NCBI GenBank assembly: GCA_947258585.1
Contig: CAMYIZ010000070.1
Span: 62,001-126,000 of the forward strand
Direction of reading: 5' to 3'
Length of the DNA stretch: 64,000 nt
Source: an uncultured Haliea sp.
GTDB lineage: Bacteria > Pseudomonadota > Gammaproteobacteria > Pseudomonadales > Halieaceae
The position numbers were made by a program, and so were the translations under genes. Below, in pieces: positions 25,397-33,253 of the stretch; within the stretch, counting starts at the first letter, position 1, and each line of letters starts with the position of its first letter. The notes beneath the pieces are model-generated. The model had not been told where the DNA came from. It ran no database searches and saw nothing but the letters and a program-made list of their open reading frames with translations.

Positions 25397-26353
25397 CTAG
25401 GCTTCGAGAATCTGCTTCTTCTCTTCACGCCGCTTGATGCTGTTCTCCCGGCGGATTTGCTGGAAGCGGATCTGGATCAGTCGCTCCTGCTCGGCCAGCT
25501 CGGCCGCCCGCTGCATAAGATTCTGGCCCGCTGTTGCGTCGGCCTGCGCCGGCTGCAGGAGACCGCTGTAGAATTCGTGTTGCATATTCAGCGCCTGGCG
25601 CTCCGCTTCCTCTTCCCACCTCAGGCGAAAGTCTTCTTCCCTGTTGGCGCGCTCCCACTCACGCAGCCGCTTGCCGTTGCGGTAGGGAGCAAGCAATTTG
25701 GCATTGCGCTCGGCGATCTTGACCACCTCTTTTTCCTCGCGCTCGTTCCACTGTTCTTCCTGCCGCGTCAGCTCGCCGCCGATGGGGTGCGCCAGGATGG
25801 GCGCATAGTCGCGGCTCAGACCCAGCTGGGCAGCCCGGGCGAGAACTTTCTCCTCGAGGCCCTCACGCAGGCTGTCCTTCTCCGCCTCTGCCCGCTCGCG
25901 GGCACGGTGCACTTCTGCCGCAGCCTCCCGTTTCAGGGCGAAAAGCTCATCGCCATAGGCCTTCGCCTTCGCCTCCATCGCCTGCAGACGCTCTGCGCCA
26001 GGCTCGCCGTCCCGCCCCAGTATGGCGGCGGTCCATTCTTTCTGGAATTCGGTTTTGACCGCGGCGATGCGCGCCGCGCTGTCTGCCTCCAGCTTGACTT
26101 CCTCCAGCTGGAAGGCGGTGTCCACCGCCCGGGCCTCGCGCTTGTATTCCGGCTCCAGCTCACGGGCATAGTCGCGCAACTCGCGCGTGGCATCGGCAAG
26201 CTGCTGGGAGCGCAGTCTGCGCTCCTCGTTACGAGCCTTTTGGGCCTCGCTGCGCTGGGCGCGAAGTTCCCGTTCATCCTGGGCCGCCACGTGGCCCTGA
26301 GGCAATGCCAGCAGCAGGGCCAGCAGGCCCGTAAGAAGCATGGTTTGTTGCAC
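25397..26353 (-). CDS. Secreted, charged coiled-coil protein of unknown function
   Basis: 318 residues: a short signal peptide (about 1-24, LLALLLALPQGHVAAQ) and then almost continuous charged helix rich in E, R, K and A (for example RAQRSEAQKARNEERRLRSQ), which should form long coiled coils. No cysteine or catalytic motif is seen. I chose the GTG at 26353 because GGAAGGA sits seven bases upstream; an ATG at 26341 is possible. It is likely a periplasmic structural or envelope-associated protein, but no family is recognised. Confidence 0.75.
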   Translation of the reverse strand: MQQTMLLTGLLALLLALPQGHVAAQDERELRAQRSEAQKARNEERRLRSQQLADATRELRDYARELEPEYKREARAVDTAFQLEEVKLEADSAARIAAVKTEFQKEWTAAILGRDGEPGAERLQAMEAKAKAYGDELFALKREAAAEVHRARERAEAEKDSLREGLEEKVLARAAQLGLSRDYAPILAHPIGGELTRQEEQWNEREEKEVVKIAERNAKLLAPYRNGKRLREWERANREEDFRLRWEEEAERQALNMQHEFYSGLLQPAQADATAGQNLMQRAAELAEQERLIQIRFQQIRRENSIKRREEKKQILEA

Positions 26354-26504
26354 GGTTTTTTCCTTCCAGCAAAGCCGGCACGATGTTTGCCCTCTGGAAG
26401 CATAGTCAGTGACCCCGGGACAGGCAATGCGAAAAGGCCGGATAGCACCCCCGGTTCAGGCGGGGGAACCAGGCAGACTGTGGTGAAAAGACACCGCCGC
26501 CCGG

Positions 26505-27128
26505 CTATTCCGGCCGTGCGCCACCGCACAACACCTCGGTCACCGCCTCCGTATCCATGTACTCCTTGAGCTCCAGCAGCTTGCCGTCACGCCAGGTGAA
26601 CAGGAAATGGTAGTGGTTGATGTAATCCTGTCCCGACACATGGCGCCCCTGGCCCGTCGCCTCCACCGCAACCCGATCCCCCTCGGCGGTGACCGCGTTG
26701 ACCGTATAGTGCAGCCCTTCCGGAAACGCCTCCAGCACGCTGCCGGCAAACTGGCGAATCTGCGACTTGTCGTAGATTCCGGAGATCAGGGTGTTGCCCA
26801 TGGTGTGCAGCTTGCCGTCGTCAGCATAGGTGTCGGCAATGGTGTTGGCATCGCCCCGGGCGATGGCCTGGATCAGCTCCAGGGTGCGCTGGCGGTTGGA
26901 TTCGACCACCGCGCGGGGCACACGCGGCTGATCCGCGGGGGCGCCAAGGTCGCACTTCTTGCAACGTAACAGGTGGCCCAGCATGGACGCCCGCCCCTCG
27001 GCGCTCTCCACCCAGGGGCGCTCGGCAAGCGGTGGCTGGTGGCGCACGTGCTGGTAGTGGCCGCAGGCAAGTTCCGCCACCCAGTCGCGGTGCTCATCCT
27101 GATGATAGCCGGCTATGGCTTGTTGCAT
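26505..27128 (-). CDS. DUF3565-SnoaL-like fusion protein
   Basis: 207-residue two-domain protein. Residues 1-60 match the small zinc-ribbon-like DUF3565 family (GYHQDEHRDWVAELACGHYQHVRH, with Cys22 and the CKKC pair near 57-60). Residues about 75-200 form a SnoaL/NTF2-like domain (LELIQAIARGDANTIADTYAD ... FTWRDGKLLELKEYMD). DUF3565 is normally a protein on its own, so the fusion is unusual. The AAGGGG ribosome site before the ATG at 27128 shows the N-terminal domain is truly encoded. Its biochemical role is unknown; NTF2 folds commonly act as isomerases or small-molecule binders. Confidence 0.78.
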   Translation of the reverse strand: MQQAIAGYHQDEHRDWVAELACGHYQHVRHQPPLAERPWVESAEGRASMLGHLLRCKKCDLGAPADQPRVPRAVVESNRQRTLELIQAIARGDANTIADTYADDGKLHTMGNTLISGIYDKSQIRQFAGSVLEAFPEGLHYTVNAVTAEGDRVAVEATGQGRHVSGQDYINHYHFLFTWRDGKLLELKEYMDTEAVTEVLCGGARPE

Positions 27129-27170
27129 GACATCCCCTTCGATGGTTGCCGGGGCTGCAGTGTACCCGGA

Positions 27171-27485
27171 CTAGCCCATATTGTCGGGATGCAGGTGCAC
27201 CGCCAACCACAGGGTGCCCGCCTCACACTGCTCGACCCGATGGGGCGTGCCAGCGGGCAGAAACAGGTAGTCACCCTCTCCCAGCGCAACCCGCTCACCC
27301 GCCACCTGCATGACCGCCCCACCCCGCACCAGCAGCACCCACTCATCCTGATTCTGGACGTAATCAACTGGCTGGATATCTGCGGCACTGACAATGCGCT
27401 CGATCACGAGGTTGCGGTGGGCGAGGAGCGTGTCGAAGCGTTCACCCCGCAGGAGTGTGTCGCTGTCGTCGAAAAAGTTATCCAT
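27171..27485 (-). CDS. Small cupin-domain protein
   Basis: About 104 residues, a single cupin barrel. Motif 1 is QNQDEWVLLVRGGAVMQVAG and motif 2 is GDYLFLPAGTPHRVEQ, with a histidine, a glutamate and a late HLHPD available for metal binding. The ATG at 27485 gives the usual family length; longer readings run into the metallopeptidase stop region. It is about 70 bases downstream of that peptidase gene on the same strand. Function unknown. Confidence 0.75.
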   Translation of the reverse strand: MDNFFDDSDTLLRGERFDTLLAHRNLVIERIVSAADIQPVDYVQNQDEWVLLVRGGAVMQVAGERVALGEGDYLFLPAGTPHRVEQCEAGTLWLAVHLHPDNMG

Positions 27486-27558
27486 CAGCAATACTCGGTG
27501 ACGATCACCTTCGAGCGCACTCCGCAGGCGAGGGATATTCCCTTCCCGGTACACATAA

Positions 27559-28452
27559 TCAGATCTCGGCCCCGAAAGTATCGCACTGGCTGAAATCGCC
27601 GCTCTCGAACCCGCGCCGGAACCACGCCACCCGCTGCGCCGAGCTGCCGTGGGTGAAGCTGTCCGGCACCACCTCGCCGCCGCCGCGTTTCTGCAGGCGG
27701 TCATCGCCGATCGCCGACGCTGCCTGCAGGGCCTCTTCCAGGTCCCCAGGCTCCAGCATCTGGCTGTAGTGGTGGGCGGAGTGCCCCCAGAGGCCGGCAA
27801 AGCAGTCGGCCTGCAGCTCCTGGCGTACAGAAAGCGCATTGACCTCGGCCGCGGACCGGCCCTGGCCGCTGGCGCGCACCTGCTGGCTGATACCGAGCAG
27901 GGTCTGGACGTGGTGCCCCACCTCGTGGGCGATGACATAGGCCTGGGCAAAGTCCCCCGGCGCGCCCAGCTGGCGATCGAGATCGCGAAAGAATCCCAGG
28001 TCCAGGTACACCTTGCGGTCGGCGGGACAATAGAAGGGGCCGACGGCGGAGCTGGCCGTGCCGCAGGCCGACGCCACCCGCTGGCTGAACAGCACCAGCA
28101 CCGGCTCCTGGTAGCGGTTGCCAGCGGCGGCGAGGATCTTCTGCCAGGTTTGCTCGGTGTCCGCCAGCACCACGGCCACGAACTCTGCCAGTTCCTGCTC
28201 CTCGGGCGAGAACGATGCCTGCCTGGATGGCGTGCCCGCACCGGTGGTCAGCTGCAGCAGGTCGATACCCAGCATCCGGGCGCCGGCAAACGCCAGCACC
28301 CCCACCAGCAGCAGTGCCCGCCCGCCCTTGCTGCGCAACAGCCAGGGCAGCACGCGCACCAGCATCAGCAGGCCAGGGCCCGCGCCACCTCGCAGCGGCT
28401 GTCCGCGCCGGTCGTCAACGTTGCTGCTTCTCCGCCTTCCCCGCCACTCCAT
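27559..28452 (-). CDS. ypfJ: Neutral zinc metallopeptidase, YpfJ/KPN_02809 family
   Basis: 297-residue protein with a proline/arginine-rich N-terminus, one membrane-spanning segment (GRALLLVGVLAFAGARML, about 45-62) and a periplasmic zinc-peptidase domain. The zinc motif is VIAHEVGHHVQTLLG, followed by RQELQADCFAGLWGH carrying the third ligand region. An AGGAG ribosome site precedes the ATG at 28452. Its physiological substrate is unknown in all organisms I know of. It is a common housekeeping-type gene rather than part of a pathway here. Confidence 0.9.
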   Translation of the reverse strand: MEWRGRRRSSNVDDRRGQPLRGGAGPGLLMLVRVLPWLLRSKGGRALLLVGVLAFAGARMLGIDLLQLTTGAGTPSRQASFSPEEQELAEFVAVVLADTEQTWQKILAAAGNRYQEPVLVLFSQRVASACGTASSAVGPFYCPADRKVYLDLGFFRDLDRQLGAPGDFAQAYVIAHEVGHHVQTLLGISQQVRASGQGRSAAEVNALSVRQELQADCFAGLWGHSAHHYSQMLEPGDLEEALQAASAIGDDRLQKRGGGEVVPDSFTHGSSAQRVAWFRRGFESGDFSQCDTFGAEI

Positions 28453-28537
28453 GCGCTGCTCCTGTATGCCACCCGATTGGCGCGCCGGCGTACATTAAAC
28501 CAGAAACCAGGCGCGGAGATACTCCCGGGACCTGCAG

Positions 28538-29293
28538 CTATACGCGGCGAGATACCTGGTCGCGATCCACGCCACAGCCGCAGCCGCGCAGCCGAAACCT
28601 GCGGTTGGTCCGACGATGAATCCAGCGCTTCCAGAAACGGGTCAGCTGCTTGAAGGGGCGCTCCGCGGCAAGCAGGTCCAGTTCCCCGCCAGTATAGGGT
28701 TGCGTCGTAAGTGCTCGCTTTTGCCTGAGCAGGTGATGCAGGTCCGCTTGCTGCAGGCGACGCTGTAGCCAGCCCAGGGGACGCAGCACCAGGGCCTCGC
28801 AAGAAACCGGGAAACGGATGGCAGCGGCGAGATCAATGAAGATTAGTCCCCGCCCGGGGCTCACCAGCATATTCCGCCCCCGCAGGTCATTGTGGGCGAA
28901 GCCCAGGGCGTGGATCGCCTGCAGCGCGCGCACTGCCTGGCCATAGGTGTTGTCGTCTGCAGCGGGCGTGCGCGCGGAGGGGTGCTCCCCCGGGATGTAT
29001 TCCATGGCAAAGCGGTAGGCGTCAATACAGCCCAGGTACCGCGGCACATGAGGCGAGTCCGCCAGGGCACGGAGAATCTTGACTTCACGCTGCGCAAGGT
29101 AGCGCGCCAGCGGCCTGAGGTACCAGGGCGTGGCGGAATAGTCCTTGACCACGTATTGCCGGTCGCGACCGGTGTGCAGGGTTACCGAGGCCTTCAGGCC
29201 TCCACCCCGGGAGAGAAACCTGGCCGGTCCGGCTGGCAGTCCGGGAAGGGCGATACCGCACCAGCGGCTATCTGCATTGCTTGTCACTGACAT
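28538..29293 (-). CDS. Protein-kinase-fold phosphotransferase (RIO/Kdo-kinase-like)
   Basis: 251-residue small kinase. The ATP lysine lies in YVVKDYSA, the helix C region in AQREVKILRAL, the catalytic loop is GFAHNDLRGRNMLV (aspartate and asparagine both kept) and the metal aspartate is in LIFIDLAAAI. The arginine- and cysteine-rich tail (RRTNRRFRLRGCGCG) is unusual. The ATG at 29293 has CGGAG upstream. Kinases of this shape phosphorylate lipopolysaccharide sugars or small molecules; the target is not known here. Confidence 0.75.
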   Translation of the reverse strand: MSVTSNADSRWCGIALPGLPAGPARFLSRGGGLKASVTLHTGRDRQYVVKDYSATPWYLRPLARYLAQREVKILRALADSPHVPRYLGCIDAYRFAMEYIPGEHPSARTPAADDNTYGQAVRALQAIHALGFAHNDLRGRNMLVSPGRGLIFIDLAAAIRFPVSCEALVLRPLGWLQRRLQQADLHHLLRQKRALTTQPYTGGELDLLAAERPFKQLTRFWKRWIHRRTNRRFRLRGCGCGVDRDQVSRRV

Positions 29294-29519
29294 ATTGGCT
29301 CCGGTGATCAACTGTTTCGGATAAGGTGAGGCCGTTCATGCGGCCTTTGTTGCCGCGTCCCTTATCATTTTTCGTGCCAGAAAATTTCTCTTTGATAATC
29401 AGAACCTTGGAGCCAATCGCAGGTCACAGATATTTGGGATTCACAGGATTTCGCGAAAAAATCCACAAATTCCTGTGATCCCCGGGCACTCACTGGACAA
29501 CCGACGGCAAGGACAGAAA

Positions 29520-30998
29520 ATGCAGCATTCACACACCGACCTCGACAGCCTCCACAATCGCCACCAGTTGATCCTGGGCGCCGCCGGCGAGGGAATCTAC
29601 GGGCTGGACTGCGAAGGCCGGGCGACCTTCGCCAACGCAGCGGCGACCCGGATTCTCGGCTGGACAGAGAGTGACGTGATCGGCGTGCCGCTCCATGATC
29701 TGCACCACCACAGCCACCGGGACGGGCGCCCCTACCCGAAGGAAGACTGCCCCATTTACGCGGCCCTCAAGGACGGCGAAGTGCATCAGGTCAGCAATGA
29801 GGTGTTCTGGCACTCCGACGGCTACCCGGTGCCCGTGGAGTACACCAGTACGCCGATTCGGGAGGGAGGCGAACTCAGGGGAGCTGTGGTCGTGTTCCGC
29901 GATATCTCGGCGCGGGTCCAGGCAGACCAGCAGCGCGAGCGTGACTACCGCGAAATCCAGTCGCTGAAGGAGCAACTCGAACTCGAACGCGACTACCTTC
30001 GCGAGGAAATCAGCATCACCACCAATTTCGGGGAGATCATCGGCGAGAGCCAGGCGCTCAAACGCACCCTGTCACAGATCGAGGCGGTCGCCAAAACCCA
30101 GGCCAGCGTATTGATCCTCGGTGAATCCGGCGTGGGCAAGGAGATGATCGCCCGCGCCGTCCACCAGCACAGCGACCGCGCCGATCGCTCCCTGGTGAAG
30201 GTGAACTGCGCCTCCATACCCAAGGATCTGTTTGAGAGCGAGTTCTTCGGGCATATCAAGGGTGCCTTTACCGGCGCCCACCGCGACCGGGTGGGGCGTA
30301 TGCAACTGGCCAACCGCGGCACCCTGTTTCTCGACGAGGTCGGCGAGATACCCCTGCCGCTGCAGGGCAAGCTTCTGCGCGCGCTGCAGGAAAGTGAATT
30401 CGAGCGCGTGGGGGACGAGACAACGGTCAAAGTGGATGTGCGTGTGATCGCGGCCAGCAATCGGGATCTGGCGGACGAGGTGAAAAAAGGACGCTTCCGG
30501 GAAGACCTGTACTACCGGCTCAGCGTGTTCCCGGTGGCCGTGCCCCCCCTGCGCGAGCGTGCGGCAGATATCGCGCCACTGGCCATGCACTTTCTGAACC
30601 TGGTCTGCCAGCAGCTGGGCCGCGAGCCACTCAAGCTTTCCCGGTCCCACATTGAGCAGCTCAAGCTGCACAGCTGGCCGGGCAATGTTCGCGAGCTGAA
30701 AAATGTCATCGAGCGCGCGGCCATCCTCTCTGCGGGGAGTCGCACACTGCGGCTTGACCTGGCGCTGCCCGCCAGTTCGGTCACACCCGGCGACACCCTG
30801 AAGCCGGAGTGGCGGGAAAGCGAGCTACTTACCGATAATGACTTGCGCCTGCTGGAAAAGGCCAACCTGGCCAAGGCCATGCGCAGGGCCGGCTGGAAGA
30901 TCTCCGGGCCGGGTGGCGCGGCCGAGCTTCTCGGCCTGAAACCGTCGACCCTCGCCTACCGGCTCGCCCAGTACGGCATCAAGAGAAACCGGACCTAG
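29520..30998 (+). CDS. Sigma-54-dependent activator with PAS sensor
   Basis: 492-residue response-type activator. A PAS domain (about 14-130) is followed by an AAA+ central domain with Walker A GESGVGKE (201-208), the sigma-54 contact loop GAFTGA (248-253) and Walker B LFLDEVGE (269-276), and then a Fis-type helix-turn-helix (about 455-490, [21 protein letters not shown]). The ATG at 29520 has AAGGA seven bases upstream; a GTG at 29475 lacks support. It should drive RNA polymerase from a -24/-12 promoter in response to a PAS-bound ligand or redox cue. I found no good -24/-12 site in the window, so its targets lie elsewhere or were missed. Confidence 0.93.
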   Translation: MQHSHTDLDSLHNRHQLILGAAGEGIYGLDCEGRATFANAAATRILGWTESDVIGVPLHDLHHHSHRDGRPYPKEDCPIYAALKDGEVHQVSNEVFWHSDGYPVPVEYTSTPIREGGELRGAVVVFRDISARVQADQQRERDYREIQSLKEQLELERDYLREEISITTNFGEIIGESQALKRTLSQIEAVAKTQASVLILGESGVGKEMIARAVHQHSDRADRSLVKVNCASIPKDLFESEFFGHIKGAFTGAHRDRVGRMQLANRGTLFLDEVGEIPLPLQGKLLRALQESEFERVGDETTVKVDVRVIAASNRDLADEVKKGRFREDLYYRLSVFPVAVPPLRERAADIAPLAMHFLNLVCQQLGREPLKLSRSHIEQLKLHSWPGNVRELKNVIERAAILSAGSRTLRLDLALPASSVTPGDTLKPEWRESELLTDNDLRLLEKANLAKAMRRAGWKISGPGGAAELLGLKPSTLAYRLAQYGIKRNRT

Positions 30999-31004
30999 CC
31001 CACT

Positions 31005-31018
31005 GCGGCTTGCGCCGC
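31005..31018. terminator. Weak GC hairpin between converging genes
   Basis: GCGGC-TTGC-GCCGC sits between the stops of the sigma-54 activator and the TetR gene. There is no T-run, so termination strength is uncertain. Confidence 0.3.
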
Positions 31019-31022
31019 CACC

Positions 31023-31589
31023 TCAGTCCAGCTGTCGGTCAACAAAAACCCGCGCCATCTCCCTGGCCCGACCCGCCGCCTGCTTGTCGCCCATGACATA
31101 GGCGTAGACGATTGCCCCTTCCATCAGCATGTTGAGCTCATTGGCCAACTCAGCGGGCTCCCTGGCGCCCGCGACGGTAGCGAGACTCTCCAGGTATTCC
31201 ACCACCAAGCGCTTGTGCTCGGCGCTGACCATGTGACTCGGGCAGCTCTCCTCAGCGAACTCGGCCGAAGCGTTGATAAACATGCAGCCCGAGAAATCCT
31301 TGTCGTGAAACCAGTTACCGAGAAAATCAAATACCGCCAGTAATCTCTCCCTGGGGCTGGCGGCATGCATTTCGGTCTCGCGCATCATCCGGTTCCTGAA
31401 CAACTCATCGCGCTTTCTCAGGGTCGCCAGAATGAGCTCGTCTTTTGTCCTGAAATGGCTGTACAGGGTTTTCTTGGAAACACCCGCCTCGGCAATGATT
31501 CTGTCTACACCGGTGGCATGAAACCCGTTGCTGTAAAACAACCTGAGAGCGTGATCGACGATCTGCTCGCGCTTGGATGGGGCTGGCAT
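31023..31589 (-). CDS. TetR/AcrR-family regulator
   Basis: 188-residue repressor. The N-terminal helix-turn-helix (about 8-52) reads REQIVDHALRLFYSNGF then GVDRIIAEAGVSKKTLYSHF; the rest is the helical ligand domain with CPSHMVSAEHKRLVVEYL. It is transcribed away from the DUF1348-YHS-bufferin block. Two copies of the same 18-bp operator-like sequence lie between, one close to its own start and one on the core promoter of the divergent genes, so it probably represses both. Confidence 0.92.
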   Translation of the reverse strand: MPAPSKREQIVDHALRLFYSNGFHATGVDRIIAEAGVSKKTLYSHFRTKDELILATLRKRDELFRNRMMRETEMHAASPRERLLAVFDFLGNWFHDKDFSGCMFINASAEFAEESCPSHMVSAEHKRLVVEYLESLATVAGAREPAELANELNMLMEGAIVYAYVMGDKQAAGRAREMARVFVDRQLD

Positions 31590-31607
31590 TGGAACTCCGC
31601 AATATGT

Positions 31608-31625
31608 GTATACAGCTCAGTATAC
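31608..31625. promoter_or_regulatory. Operator-like site 1 of the TetR gene
   Basis: GTATAC-AGCTCA-GTATAC, close to the TetR start. It has the same 6-6-6 layout as the second site on the divergent promoter. Confidence 0.55.
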
Positions 31626-31721
31626 CTTTTAATCCTTCCTTTACGCACCCGTAATTAGCCCGAATAGCCTGAATTATCGAATACAGGCTCAAAATATTTT
31701 TATTTTTTTGCGCTTTCGCCG

Positions 31722-31747
31722 TTGACATACTATACAGTCCGGTATAC
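31722..31747 (+). promoter_or_regulatory. Promoter with operator-like site 2
   Basis: TTGACA at 31722-31727 is followed 15 bases later by TATACC as a possible -10. CTATAC-AGTCCG-GTATAC (31730-31747) covers the spacer and -10 and matches site 1 in 14 of 18 positions. A more degenerate copy (AACAG..CGGTGTAC) lies just downstream at about 31765-31777. This is a typical repressor layout. Confidence 0.55.
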
Positions 31748-31792
31748 CTTGCATCGAAAGTAAACAGATCGGTGTACTTAGGAGGTGCCCAC

Positions 31793-32203
31793 ATGAATCA
31801 ACAGATCAAGCCGCCCTTCAACCATGAAACGGCAATCCGCAAGGTCCAGCGCGCAGAAGATCTCTGGAACACGCGTGACCCGGCGCAAGTAGCCCTTGCC
31901 TACAGCGAAAACACGTCGTGGCGAAATCGCAGTGAGTTCGCCCGGGGTCGCGAAGAGGTGGAGGCACTCCTGGCTCGCAAGTGGACCAGGGAGCTGGACT
32001 ACCGGCTGCGCAAGCAGCTCTTCGCATTCGCGGACAACCGCATCGCGGTGAATTTCACCTACGAGTATCGCGATGACAGCGGCCAATGGTTCCGCGCCTA
32101 TGGCCTGGAGCACTGGACGTTCGATGAGGACGGCCTGATGAGCGAGCGCAGCGCAAGCATCAATGAACTGCCAATTCGCGAGGACCAGCGTGATCTGTTG
32201 TAG
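31793..32203 (+). CDS. DUF1348 / SnoaL-like NTF2-fold protein
   Basis: 136-residue NTF2-fold protein of the DUF1348 family. Characteristic pieces are NHETAIRKVQRAEDLWNTRDPAQVALAYS, WRNRSEFARGREEVEALLARKW and the C-terminal SASINELPI. AGGAGG stands seven bases before the ATG at 31793. It is the first gene downstream of the repressed promoter. Function is unknown; TetR-DUF1348 pairs are common and have been linked to stress or detoxification only by context. Confidence 0.87.
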   Translation: MNQQIKPPFNHETAIRKVQRAEDLWNTRDPAQVALAYSENTSWRNRSEFARGREEVEALLARKWTRELDYRLRKQLFAFADNRIAVNFTYEYRDDSGQWFRAYGLEHWTFDEDGLMSERSASINELPIREDQRDLL

Positions 32204-32384
32204 AGGGTCCTAACCAACCCTGCACCCACGCCGGAAAACTAAACCCACAACTGCAATGAAAGGAGGATGACCCGACGCAAAAAAACCTGAAGCAATTGCC
32301 GCCGAGTCATGACCGGACGGCTGGAGACTACCAACAGATTGACTTAACAACCCAAACCAATGCAATGAAAAGGAGCAACATGAC
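32204..32384. other. Intergenic region before the YHS gene
   Basis: 181 bases without a supported gene. GCAATGAAAGGAGG and GCAATGAAAAGGAG occur about 110 bases apart, like a duplicated ribosome-site region; the second serves the YHS gene. A CTAACC-N16-CGGAA pair at 32210-32236 is a weak candidate for an ECF-sigma promoter, and TTGACT-N16-TGCAAT (about 32339-32366) for sigma-70. Confidence 0.35.
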
Positions 32385-32864
32385 ATGAAACTTTCCTCTC
32401 TACTGAAGCGCTTCGCGGCGATGGTCGCGATCACCTTCTCCGCGGGCAGCTTTGCCGCGGATCTGCAGATCAACGCCGACGGCAACGACCTGGCGATTCA
32501 CGGCTACGACGCAGTGTCCTATTTCTCGAAATCCGGGCCTGTCGAGGGTAGCGCCGAGTACACGGCTTCCTACAAGGATGCCATCTACCGCTTCGCCAAC
32601 GCCAAAAACCGCGACTCCTTCCGCGCCGACCCGGAGAAGTACGCACCCCAGTTCGGCGGCTACTGCGCCATGGGTGTGGTCCTCAACCAGAAGCTGGACA
32701 TTGATCCCATGGCCTACCGCGTGGTCGACGGCAAGCTCTATCTGAACCTGAACAAGCAGGTGCAGAAAAAATGGATGGAGGACATCCCGGGCAACATCGA
32801 AACCGCCGAGCGCAACTGGCACGGCATCCACAACCTGACAGCCGCGCAACTGGCGGCGGAGTAA
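32385..32864 (+). CDS. Periplasmic YHS-domain protein
   Basis: 159 residues with a signal peptide (about 1-24, ITFSAGSFAA). The YHS domain follows (about 35-105), beginning LAIHGYDAVSYF and including FGGYCAMGVVLNQKLDIDP. YHS domains are small metal-binding modules often found with copper handling. It lies 81 bases before the bufferin precursor gene, with a strong hairpin between. The position supports a metal-related task beside the bufferin products; this is inference. Confidence 0.87.
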   Translation: MKLSSLLKRFAAMVAITFSAGSFAADLQINADGNDLAIHGYDAVSYFSKSGPVEGSAEYTASYKDAIYRFANAKNRDSFRADPEKYAPQFGGYCAMGVVLNQKLDIDPMAYRVVDGKLYLNLNKQVQKKWMEDIPGNIETAERNWHGIHNLTAAQLAAE

Positions 32865-32878
32865 GGCAAGCCTTGTCT

Positions 32879-32913
32879 GGTTCGAGGGACCGCCAGTGGC
32901 GGTCCTCCGAACC
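32879..32913 (+). promoter_or_regulatory. Strong intercistronic hairpin before the bufferin precursor
   Basis: Two 16-base arms (left starting GGTTCG, right ending CGAACC) pair at 14 of 16 positions around an AGT loop. It lies 32 bases before the bufferin precursor start. No T-run follows, so partial termination, RNA processing or 5'-end protection of the precursor message are all possible. Confidence 0.5.
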
Positions 32914-32945
32914 GGGCCCCACAGCAAACAAAGGAGCAAACGAGC

Positions 32946-33233
32946 ATGAACAAGAAACTGATCGCCAGCGCGGCCCTGGCCGCGGCCCTCTCATCCATCG
33001 TCGTTGCACCCGTGAGTGCCGCAGGCAAGGAGAAGTGCTACGGCGTGGCCGGTATCGGCCAGAACGACTGCGGCAACCTCGCCGGTACCCATAGCTGCGC
33101 CGGGCAGTCCACCGTGGACAAGGACCCCGGTGAGTGGAAGCTGGTAGCGAAAGGCACCTGTGAAGCCATCGGCGGCATGCTGAAGGCCGAAGCCAAGGCG
33201 CACTACGAAGCCAGCCAGAAGCAGTCTGACTAG
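32946..33233 (+). CDS. bufA: Bufferin-type RiPP precursor (DUF2282, BufA1-like)
   Basis: 95-residue secreted precursor peptide. The signal peptide (about 1-25, ending PVSA) is followed by a core with four cysteines: C31 in EKCYGVAG, C42 in QNDCGN, C51 in HSCAGQST and C72 in KGTCEA. Spacing and neighbours match DUF2282 bufferins, in which an MNIO enzyme converts cysteines to thiooxazole-type heterocycles that bind copper in the periplasm. The ATG at 32946 has AAAGGAG upstream. The MNIO, DUF2063 and DoxX genes follow directly. Copper binding is established for characterised relatives and inferred here. Confidence 0.9.
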   Translation: MNKKLIASAALAAALSSIVVAPVSAAGKEKCYGVAGIGQNDCGNLAGTHSCAGQSTVDKDPGEWKLVAKGTCEAIGGMLKAEAKAHYEASQKQSD

Positions 33234-33253
33234 CGGAAATCGGGAGAGTGACC

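Noticed and set aside
27171-28241. Long frame extending the cupin gene upstream through the metallopeptidase
   Set aside because: The upstream part is ypfJ read out of frame; only the cupin end (27171-27485) is meaningful.
32260-32285. Mini frame after AAAGGAGG before the YHS gene
   Set aside because: Only seven codons and no space between ribosome site and ATG; not credible as a gene.
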